Below are positions 15,861 to 22,646 of a stretch of 64,000 bases of DNA, one piece after another (position 1 is the stretch's first letter; the number at the start of each line of letters is the position of its first letter). A model generated the notes under the pieces. The model worked only from the letters and a program-made list of their open reading frames with translations. It was not told where the DNA came from and did not search any database. The translations under genes were made by a program, and so were the position numbers. Source of the DNA: Belnapia arida (GTDB lineage Bacteria > Pseudomonadota > Alphaproteobacteria > Acetobacterales > Acetobacteraceae); contig NZ_JAETWB010000005.1 of NCBI RefSeq assembly GCF_016773205.1, forward strand, positions 1 to 64,000, read 5' to 3'.

Positions 15861-16645
15861 TGCGCGAAGAAGATCTCGGTCAGCACGTAGTCGAGCGCCA
15901 GGATGAGGATGGAGGAGGCAACCACCGCCGCCGTCGTCGCCCCGCCCACGCCCTGCGCGCCGCCCTTGCTGCGGTAGCCGCACCAGGTCCCCATCAGCGC
16001 GATGATGAAGCCGAAGGCCGCCGCCTTGACCAGCCCCGAGATCACATCCCCCGTCTGGAGGAAGTCGAAGGTCGATTTCAAGTAGGCGGCCGAGACGAAG
16101 CCGAGCTTCAGCGTGCCGATCAGCCAGCCGCCCATCACGCCGAGCACGTCGGCGACGAGCACCAGCAGCGGCAGTGCCAGCGTCGCCGCCAGCAGCCGCG
16201 GCGCCACAAGGTACTTCATCGGGTTGGTCGAGAGCGTGGTCAGCGCATCGATCTGGTCGGTGACGCGCATGGTGCCGATCTCGGCGGCGAAGCTGGCGCC
16301 GATGCGGCCAGCGACCATCAGCGCCGCCAGCACCGGCCCGAGTTCGCGCACCAGCGAGATGACGACGACGCTGGCGATGGCGCTCTGCGCGTTGAAGCGG
16401 GCGAAGCCGGTATAGCTTTGCAGGGCGAGGACCATGCCGGTGAAGACCGCGGTCAGCGCCACGACCGGCAGCGAGAACCAGGCAACCTCGACGAAGGCGT
16501 GCCAGAACAGCCGCCCGTAGAAGGGCGGCCGCACCAGATGGCTCACCCCTTCGAGCGCGAAGAGGGCGACATCGCCGACCGCCCGGCAAGCGCCGAGCGT
16601 CGCGCGGCCGATGGCCGCCAGCGGATCGAGCAGGATAGCCGCCAT
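15857..16645 (-). CDS. mlaE: MlaE-family permease subunit
   Basis: This 262-residue integral inner-membrane protein has five or six hydrophobic segments. Family blocks are ALTAVFTGMVLALQSYTGF, VVISLVRELGPVLAALMVAG, IGASFAAEIGTMRVTDQIDA (the conserved coupling motif) and LSTNPMKYLVAPRLLAATLA. It forms the translocation path of the Mla lipid transporter with the neighbouring MlaF. Its ATG overlaps the alr stop (TGATG), placing dnaB-alr-mlaE-mlaF in one minus-strand transcription unit. Confidence 0.92.
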   Translation of the reverse strand: MAAILLDPLAAIGRATLGACRAVGDVALFALEGVSHLVRPPFYGRLFWHAFVEVAWFSLPVVALTAVFTGMVLALQSYTGFARFNAQSAIASVVVISLVRELGPVLAALMVAGRIGASFAAEIGTMRVTDQIDALTTLSTNPMKYLVAPRLLAATLALPLLVLVADVLGVMGGWLIGTLKLGFVSAAYLKSTFDFLQTGDVISGLVKAAAFGFIIALMGTWCGYRSKGGAQGVGGATTAAVVASSILILALDYVLTEIFFAQ

Positions 16646-17721
16646 CAGGCGCCGATGTACTCGCGGCGATAGCGGACGCCGAGCGAGGTCAGGATCTCGT
16701 AGCCGATGGTGCCGGCCGCCGCCGCCAGGTCATCCGGCGTCTGGCCAGGGCCGATCAGCCCGATCCGGTCGCCCGGCGCAGGCAGCGGCACATCCGTCAC
16801 ATCGAAGGTAATCAGATCCATGGACACCCGGCCAACCAGGGGCACGGACCGGCCGGCAAGGATGCCGGTGGCCTGCCCTGAGAGGGCGCGAAGGTAGCCA
16901 TCCGCATAGCCGGCGGCAACCGTGGCAATCCGGGAGGGGCGCGGCGCCACCCAACTCGCCCCATAACCCACCGCCGCCCCGGCCGGAATCTCCCGCACCT
17001 GCAGGATTGGCGCCTCCAGCCTGGCGGCCTGCTGCATCGGGTTGGGCCGCCCCGGGGTGGGGTTGATGCCGTAGAGGGCGCAGCCCGGCCGCCCAAGCTC
17101 GCTGGCGAAATCCGGCCCGAGGAAGAGCCCGGAGGAATTGGCGAAGCTCCGCGGCACCGCCGGCAACCGCGCGCAGGCCGCCCCGAAGCGCCGGGCCTGC
17201 TCCGAATTCAGCGGATGCTCCGGCACATCGGCGCAGGCCAGGTGCGTCATCACATAGCGGAGGTCGAGCCCGGCCAGCAGCCCGTGGTCTCCCGCCACCC
17301 GCTCAAGCTCCACGACATCGAGGCCGAGCCGCGCCATCCCCGTATCGACATGCAGGAGGGCAGGCAGCGCCCGCCCTGCCTGCCGCGCCGCCGCCGTCCA
17401 GGCCGCCACATCCGGCAGCCCGTTCAGCACCGGCACCAGACCCTCGGCCCCGGCGATGCCGGGCGGGAAGCCGTTCAGCACGGCGATCATCGGCCCGGGC
17501 CCCACCGCCTCGCGCACCGCCACGCCCTCGGACAGGTGGGCGACGAAGAAATGCCGGCACCCGGCGGCGAGCAACGCACGAGCCACCGGCACCGCGCCGA
17601 GCCCATAGCCATCCGCCTTCACCGCCGCGCCGACAGCCCCCGGCGCCATGGCGGCGAGCTGCCGCCAATTCGCCGACACTGCGCCGAGGTCGACGGTGAG
17701 GACGCCCTCAGTACCCGTCAT
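16645..17721 (-). CDS. alr: Alanine racemase
   Basis: This 358-residue PLP enzyme interconverts L- and D-alanine for peptidoglycan. The PLP lysine is in GAAVKADGYGLGAVPVARAL (K35). The second-site Tyr is in AAVGYGASWVAPRPSRIATV, continuing AAGYADGYLRAL, and the C-terminal barrel keeps LVGRVSMDLITFDVTD with the catalytic Met-Asp region. ATG 17721 lies inside the last codons of dnaB (14-bp overlap), which agrees with the usual dnaB-alr order in this class. Upstream in-frame sequence belongs to the dnaB region and is not part of this protein. Confidence 0.94.
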   Translation of the reverse strand: MTGTEGVLTVDLGAVSANWRQLAAMAPGAVGAAVKADGYGLGAVPVARALLAAGCRHFFVAHLSEGVAVREAVGPGPMIAVLNGFPPGIAGAEGLVPVLNGLPDVAAWTAAARQAGRALPALLHVDTGMARLGLDVVELERVAGDHGLLAGLDLRYVMTHLACADVPEHPLNSEQARRFGAACARLPAVPRSFANSSGLFLGPDFASELGRPGCALYGINPTPGRPNPMQQAARLEAPILQVREIPAGAAVGYGASWVAPRPSRIATVAAGYADGYLRALSGQATGILAGRSVPLVGRVSMDLITFDVTDVPLPAPGDRIGLIGPGQTPDDLAAAAGTIGYEILTSLGVRYRREYIGA

Positions 17722-19234
17722 GGCCGATATGCGCCTGGTCCAGGTCGCCGAAGCGAGTGAACTCTGCCTCGAAGAAGAGCGGGATCGTCCCGGTCGGACC
17801 ATGGCGCTGCTTGGCGATGATGAGGTCGGCGCGGTTGTGGACGCGCTCCATCTCCTGCTGCCACTTCGCGGTGGCCTCACCGAAGTCATCCGCCTTCTCG
17901 AAGCCGACATCCTTCGGCTGCCGCTGCTGCAGGTAGTACTCGTCCCGGTAGACGAACATGACCATGTCGGCGTCCTGCTCGATCGAGCCGGATTCGCGGA
18001 GGTCGGAGAGCTGCGGCCGTTTGTCCTCCCGCTGCTCGACGGCGCGGGAGAGCTGGGACAGCGCCATCACCGGCACCGACAGCTCTTTCGCAATAGCTTT
18101 GAGCCCCTGGGTGATCATCGAGATCTCCAGCACCCGGCTCTCCGGCCGCGTCCCCGCCGCCGGGCGCATGAGCTGGAGGTAGTCGACGACGATGAACTCC
18201 AGCCCGCGCGTCCGCTTCAGCCGGCGGCAACGTGTGCGGAGCGCGGAGATGGTGATGGCCGGCGTGTCGTCGATGACCAGCGGCAGGGTCGCCAGCTCGC
18301 GGCTCACCTCGACGAAGCGGTCGAAGTCGCGCTGGGAGATGTCGCCGCGGCGGATCTTGTCGCCCGAAATGCGGGAGGCCTCGGAGAGCAGACGAGTCGC
18401 CAGCTGGTCGGCGCTCATCTCGAGCGAGAAGATGGCGACCGTGCCGCGCGGCTGCACATCCGGCCCCTTCTCGCGCGCCTCGCGGACCAGGGCCTGGGCG
18501 GCGCCGAAGGCGACCTTGGTGGCGAGCGCCGTCTTGCCCATGCCGGGCCGCCCGGCGAGGATCAGCAGGTCCGAGCCGTGCAGGCCGCCGGTCTTGGCGT
18601 CGAGGTCGCGCAGGCCGGAGGAGAGACCGGAGACGCCGCCCGGCGTCGAGAAAGCCCTTTCGGCGGCCAGCACCGCGTCCGTCAGCGCCCGCTCGAAGGT
18701 GACGAAGCCACCCTCGGAGCCGCCATCCTTGGCAAGGTCGAAGAGGCGCTGCTCGGCCGCCTCAAGCTGGGCCTTGGCGTCCAGCTCGGCCTCGGCGCCA
18801 TAGGCGCGGTTCACCACCTCCTCGCCCACATCGACGAGCTGTCGGCGCAGCCAGGCGTCGTGGATCATCCGGCCATATTCGCCGGCATTGATGATGCCGA
18901 TCATGGCGGAGAGGAGCTGGGCGAGGTAGGCCGGGCCGCCCACCTCGTCGAGCAGGCCGGAATGTTCGAATTCGGGCCTGAGGGTTACGACATCGGCAAG
19001 CTGCCCCGCCTCGATCCGCCGCTGGATGGCGCGGAAGATCCGCCCGTTCACCGCATCGGCGAAGTGCTCGGGCGCGAGGAATTCGGAAACCCGTTCATAG
19101 GCCTTGTTGTTGGCCAGAAGCGCGCCGAGCAGCGCCTGTTCCGCCTGGAGGTTGGAAGGCGGCAGCCTCTGCGAGAGGCCCAGCAGGCCGCCATCGAGGC
19201 CGGCGAATGGGGCGGACGGGTCCATGGTGTTCAT
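17708..19234 (-). CDS. dnaB: Replicative DNA helicase DnaB
   Basis: This 508-residue hexameric fork helicase has an N-terminal DnaB domain beginning LPPSNLQAEQALLGALLANN, a helical linker with an added Glu/Ala-rich segment, and a RecA-like motor. Walker A is AGRPGMGKTALATKVA near residue 230, Walker B FIVVDYLQLM, and the C-terminal helix ALSQLSRAVEQREDKRPQLS is strongly conserved. About 30 residues (ALVREAREKGPDVQPRG) inserted after Walker A match the longer form common in Alphaproteobacteria. Two DnaA-box sequences lie just upstream of its start. Confidence 0.97.
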   Translation of the reverse strand: MNTMDPSAPFAGLDGGLLGLSQRLPPSNLQAEQALLGALLANNKAYERVSEFLAPEHFADAVNGRIFRAIQRRIEAGQLADVVTLRPEFEHSGLLDEVGGPAYLAQLLSAMIGIINAGEYGRMIHDAWLRRQLVDVGEEVVNRAYGAEAELDAKAQLEAAEQRLFDLAKDGGSEGGFVTFERALTDAVLAAERAFSTPGGVSGLSSGLRDLDAKTGGLHGSDLLILAGRPGMGKTALATKVAFGAAQALVREAREKGPDVQPRGTVAIFSLEMSADQLATRLLSEASRISGDKIRRGDISQRDFDRFVEVSRELATLPLVIDDTPAITISALRTRCRRLKRTRGLEFIVVDYLQLMRPAAGTRPESRVLEISMITQGLKAIAKELSVPVMALSQLSRAVEQREDKRPQLSDLRESGSIEQDADMVMFVYRDEYYLQQRQPKDVGFEKADDFGEATAKWQQEMERVHNRADLIIAKQRHGPTGTIPLFFEAEFTRFGDLDQAHIGHDGY

Positions 19235-19261
19235 GACGCCAGTCTAGCCCAGTCGGCCGCC

Positions 19262-19289
19262 TGTGGATCATGGGGATGGCTGTGGATAA
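19262..19289. promoter_or_regulatory. Two DnaA boxes upstream of dnaB
   Basis: TGTGGATAA at 19281-19289 is a perfect DnaA 9-mer (the complement reads TTATCCACA). TGTGGATCA at 19262-19270 differs at one base. Both point the same way, 19 bp apart, and lie 28 to 55 bp upstream of the dnaB start, where they could affect dnaB transcription. Confidence 0.6.
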
Positions 19290-19290
19290 C

Positions 19291-19315
19291 GGGGGCAACC
19301 TTGCCGATTGCCCCC
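19291..19315 (-). terminator. Hairpin downstream of the GH16 gene
   Basis: GGGGGCAA pairs with TTGCCCCC (8 bp, 9-nt loop). It lies 23 bp after the stop of the minus-strand GH16 gene and just before the dnaB control region. No T run follows, so termination may be weak. Confidence 0.45.
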
Positions 19316-19338
19316 AGCGTGGCTTCCGTGCCGTTCGC

Positions 19339-19899
19339 TCAACCGATCCAAGTGTCGGTGTAGCTGACCTCGTAGACCGTGAGCGAGGTGTTGGAATTGT
19401 TGTTCAGCATGCCGAAGACGGCATCCACGCCACCGTGCTCGAAGTCCTTGCCGACATTCTTGGTGATGGTGCCATAGGTATGGCCATCGACCTTGAAGAC
19501 GAGCTTCCCCGGCGTCCAGTCGAGCGAGTACTTGTGCGGCTTGCTCTCGTCGAGGCCGTCATAGGTCACGGTGCGGTAACCGTCGCCGCCGGTGCCGGTC
19601 TTGTGGTGCGCGGTGCCGTAGGCCCGGCCATTGTAGATCTCGGCGAGATCCATCTCGGTGCCCGGCCACTTGTCGTTGCCCGGCCAGAGCATGACCGCGG
19701 AACCCGCCTGGTTGCCCTTCAGCGCCGCGACGACCTCGTAATGCCCGTAGCCGTTGCCGGCGCTCGCGCCGGAGGGCCACTGCATCATGCCCGCATAGCC
19801 GGTGAGCGTGACCTGTCCGGCAACGCTCGCATCGATCTTGCCCCAGGCGTGATTGAGCTTGCCGACGCCATGAGAAAAGGTTTCGTAAAAGTTAGCCAA
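19339..19899 (-). CDS. Glycoside hydrolase family 16 protein (beta-glucanase type)
   Basis: This 186-residue concanavalin A-like jelly roll carries the GH16 catalytic signature TEMDLAEIYNG (E82, D84, E87, spacing E-x-D-x-x-E). Carbohydrate-cleft aromatics occur in AVMLWPGNDKWPG, and HKYSLDWTPGKLVFKVDG is the standard second-sheet block. Such enzymes cut beta-1,3 or beta-1,3/1,4-glucans or related galactans. No signal peptide is visible, so export would need another route or the protein acts in the cytoplasm. The start is TTG 19899, supported by GGAGGG upstream. Its base composition is visibly less GC-rich than its neighbours, and the upstream gap is AT-richer, suggesting transfer. It is about a single catalytic domain long. 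Confidence 0.85.
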   Translation of the reverse strand: MANFYETFSHGVGKLNHAWGKIDASVAGQVTLTGYAGMMQWPSGASAGNGYGHYEVVAALKGNQAGSAVMLWPGNDKWPGTEMDLAEIYNGRAYGTAHHKTGTGGDGYRTVTYDGLDESKPHKYSLDWTPGKLVFKVDGHTYGTITKNVGKDFEHGGVDAVFGMLNNNSNTSLTVYEVSYTDTWIG

Positions 19900-20094
19900 G
19901 ACTCCGACCCTCCGTCACTTCAATGAGACAACTCAAACGAGTTCGTGAACACGAAAAGGTGTTACGGCGTATTTCATCGGAAGGTCAACCAAAACAATGC
20001 TGCTGACAAAACAAGTCGTTGTTGATCGGGATCGTTGTGCAACCCGTGCTCGTCCGCAACGGCAGGGGCCGTTCTCCTCTTGGTCTTGCCTGGA

Positions 20095-21333
20095 TCAGGC
20101 GGAAACCCGCCCTCCGGCCGCTGCGCGCTCACTGTCGGCGATGTAGTCCCGCGTCAGCGGCACCGCCCCGACGCTCGGCGAGAGCTGGAGCTGCCAGTTC
20201 ATGTGGTCCGAGCGCCGGAAGGCCAGCTCCGCGCCCGCCAGGTAGAACTCGAACATCCGGCAGAAGCGCTCGTCATGGAGCGAGAGGATCGCGTCCCGGT
20301 TCGCCGCGAAACGCCGCCGCCAATGCCGGATCGTCTCGGCATAGTGCAGCCGCAGGATTTCGATATCCGTCACCCAGAGGCCGGAGCGCTCGACCGTCGG
20401 CAACACCTCCGACAGCGCGGGGGAATAGCCGCCGGGGAAGATGTACTTTGCCAACCATGGATTGGTGGCCCCCGGACCGCTCGACCGCCCAATGGCATGG
20501 ACCAGCGCCACGCCGTCCGGCTTCAGCACCTGCTTCACGCTGCGGAAGAATCCGCGGAAATGATCGATCCCCACATGCTCGAACATGCCGACGGAAACCA
20601 CCCGGTCGACCGGTCGGCCGAGGAATTCCGGCAGCCTCCGGTAGTCCAGAAGCTCGAACCGCACCCGGTCCGCCAACCCTGCCTCTTGGGCCCGCTGCCG
20701 CGCGACGCCGAGTTGTTCCTCGCTCAGCGTGATGCCGGTGACGCGCGCCCCCCAGTCCCGCGCCAGCGTCAGCGCCATGCCGCCCCAGCCGCAGCCGATA
20801 TCGACCACCTCGAGCCCCGGCTCGGTCAGCCGCAGCTTGGCCGCGACATGCCGCTTCTTGGCCGCCTGCGCCTCCTCCAGCGTCTCCTGGCCCGTGGCGA
20901 AATAGGCGCAGGAGTATTGCCGGTCGCGGTCGAGGAAGAGCGCATAGAGCCGCCCGTTGAGGTCGTAGTGATGCGCCACGTTGCGCCGCGACCGCCCCGC
21001 CGGGTTGAGCTGGTCGAGATGCCGCCGCAGCCGCCGCAGCTGGTAGTTCAGCGTCTCCATCGGGTGCCGGTCACCGGCCCAGAGATTGTCTGCCATCAGG
21101 TCGAGCATCTCGAGGAGGGAGCAATCCAGCGGCTCCGCCTCGCCGTCCATATAAAGCTCGCCCAGCGCGAGGCCTGGATTCGCCACCATGCGCCATTCGG
21201 CGCGAGCGCTGCGAAGCCACAGTCCGGCCTTGGGCTCCCTGCCATCGCCGTACTCCTGGGTACGGCCGGAGGGATAGCGAACGGTCAATGTCCCGCTCTG
21301 GATCATGCGGGTCAGGATGGTGTGCAACAGCAT
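20095..21333 (-). CDS. cfa: Cyclopropane-fatty-acyl-phospholipid synthase
   Basis: This 412-residue S-adenosylmethionine-dependent enzyme adds a methylene bridge to unsaturated phospholipid chains. The N-terminal lipid-binding domain (LTVRYPSGRTQEYGDG, NPGLALGELYMDGEAE) is followed by RNVAHHYDLNGRLYALFLD, and CAYFATGQETLEEAQAAK. The SAM-binding site is VVDIGCGWGGMALTLARDWG. Later blocks are VSVGMFEHVG and YIFPGGYSPALSEVLP. ATG 21333 is chosen over ATG 21366 because GGAG lies upstream of it. The MFS gene ends 80 bp before, on the same strand. The 197 bp between this gene and the GH16 start hold no gene. Confidence 0.94.
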   Translation of the reverse strand: MLLHTILTRMIQSGTLTVRYPSGRTQEYGDGREPKAGLWLRSARAEWRMVANPGLALGELYMDGEAEPLDCSLLEMLDLMADNLWAGDRHPMETLNYQLRRLRRHLDQLNPAGRSRRNVAHHYDLNGRLYALFLDRDRQYSCAYFATGQETLEEAQAAKKRHVAAKLRLTEPGLEVVDIGCGWGGMALTLARDWGARVTGITLSEEQLGVARQRAQEAGLADRVRFELLDYRRLPEFLGRPVDRVVSVGMFEHVGIDHFRGFFRSVKQVLKPDGVALVHAIGRSSGPGATNPWLAKYIFPGGYSPALSEVLPTVERSGLWVTDIEILRLHYAETIRHWRRRFAANRDAILSLHDERFCRMFEFYLAGAELAFRRSDHMNWQLQLSPSVGAVPLTRDYIADSERAAAGGRVSA

Positions 21334-21413
21334 GGAATGCCGCACTCCGTCATCAGCCGGTAGCATTGGCAGTCTGTCGCCGATGGCGGCCCTCGTCCAG
21401 CGGCAGCGGCGCG

Positions 21414-22547
21414 TCAGGACGACCGTCGCCGCAGCACCAGACGCAACTTCACGGCAAGGGGCAGTGCGATGGCGCACAGCCCGGCCATCGCCCAGAAGCC
21501 GCCCCCCCCGTAGGCGGCATAGAGCGGCCCGCACAGATAGGTGAGTATCCCCGAGGCCAGCCCGACGCCGAGCGAGGCATGCAGCGTCTGCGCCGTCGCC
21601 GCCTGGCCCGGCGGCAGCCCACCCAGCACCCGCATGGCGCCGAGATGCATGGCTCCGAAGGTCAGCGCATGCAGCAGCTGCACCGCAGCCAGCGCCGGCA
21701 GCCAGCTTGTGTACGCCGTCACGCTCCAGCGCAGCACGCCCGCCGAGGCCGCCAGCAAGGCCATCCCGCCGGGGCCCAGCCGCTCCACCAGCCGCCGGCC
21801 CCAGAGGAAGAGCAGCACCTCCACCACCACCCCCTCGCCCCAGAGCAGGCCGATGACGCCGGAGGAGAGCCCCGCCGCCTGCCAATGCAGCGTGGCGAAG
21901 CCATAGTAGAGCGCATGGCTCCCCTGGATCAGCGCCGAGAGCGGCAGCAGCCAGCGGAAGGCCGGGTCGCGGAAGGGCGCCTCGAAGCCGCTGCGCCCGC
22001 CGCCCGTCGCCTCCAGCCGCGGCAGCCCCCGCGCCGCCAGCGTCGTCAGCAGGTAGCAGAGCGAGGCGATCCAGATCACCGCCTCTGCCCCCACCGCCTG
22101 CACGGCGAAGCCTGCCAGCACCGCCGCCGCGATGTAGCTGGCCGACCCTGCCGACCTGGCCCGCCCATAGTCGAAGCCCATCCGCCGCGCCGCTCCGAGA
22201 CAGAGCGCATCCGAGAGCGGCACCACCGGCGCGCTCACCAGCGCATGCAGCATGGCGACGGCGACGAGGGCCCCGAAGCCTGATGCCCAGGCGAAGCCGG
22301 TCACCATGCAGGCGGCGAGCCCCGCCGCCAGGACGAGGATGCTCCGCGCATCGCCCAGGCCATCCGCCCCCCGCCCCACCGCCGGCGCCGCCAGCAGCCG
22401 AACCGCGGAGGAGACCGCCAGCACGGCGGCGATCTGCCCGGGCGTCAGCCCATGCCCGGCCAGCACGGCGGGCAGGAAGGGCTGCAACGCGCCCACGGTC
22501 GCGAATTGCGTGGCATAGAGCAGCGCGAACCGCAGCGGTGCGCTCAT
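21414..22547 (-). CDS. Major facilitator superfamily transporter (phenylpropionate-permease-like group)
   Basis: This 377-residue protein has about twelve hydrophobic segments, starting MSAPLRFALLYATQFATVGA. The loop between helices 2 and 3 is VGRGADGLGDARS, a variant of the MFS signature. The helix SAGSASYIAAAVLAGF and the central GLLWGEGVVVEVLLFLWGRR are typical of the HcaT/phenylpropionate-permease branch of MFS. The substrate is unknown. It is divergent from the SUV3-like helicase, with 99 bp between, and is followed by cfa on the same strand. Confidence 0.85.
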   Translation of the reverse strand: MSAPLRFALLYATQFATVGALQPFLPAVLAGHGLTPGQIAAVLAVSSAVRLLAAPAVGRGADGLGDARSILVLAAGLAACMVTGFAWASGFGALVAVAMLHALVSAPVVPLSDALCLGAARRMGFDYGRARSAGSASYIAAAVLAGFAVQAVGAEAVIWIASLCYLLTTLAARGLPRLEATGGGRSGFEAPFRDPAFRWLLPLSALIQGSHALYYGFATLHWQAAGLSSGVIGLLWGEGVVVEVLLFLWGRRLVERLGPGGMALLAASAGVLRWSVTAYTSWLPALAAVQLLHALTFGAMHLGAMRVLGGLPPGQAATAQTLHASLGVGLASGILTYLCGPLYAAYGGGGFWAMAGLCAIALPLAVKLRLVLRRRSS

Positions 22548-22646
22548 GAGGCGGGGTGAATCGGCAGGGATGACAGCACGGTGCCGAGTAGCCCGGCCTT
22601 GCATGAGGTTGCAATCCGCCGCCATCCGGCCCATGCATGGCGCCGC

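Noticed and set aside
19262-19289. Chromosome origin at the two DnaA boxes
   Set aside because: Only two boxes are present, with no AT-rich unwinding region or cluster of further boxes. Regulation of dnaB is the simpler reading.
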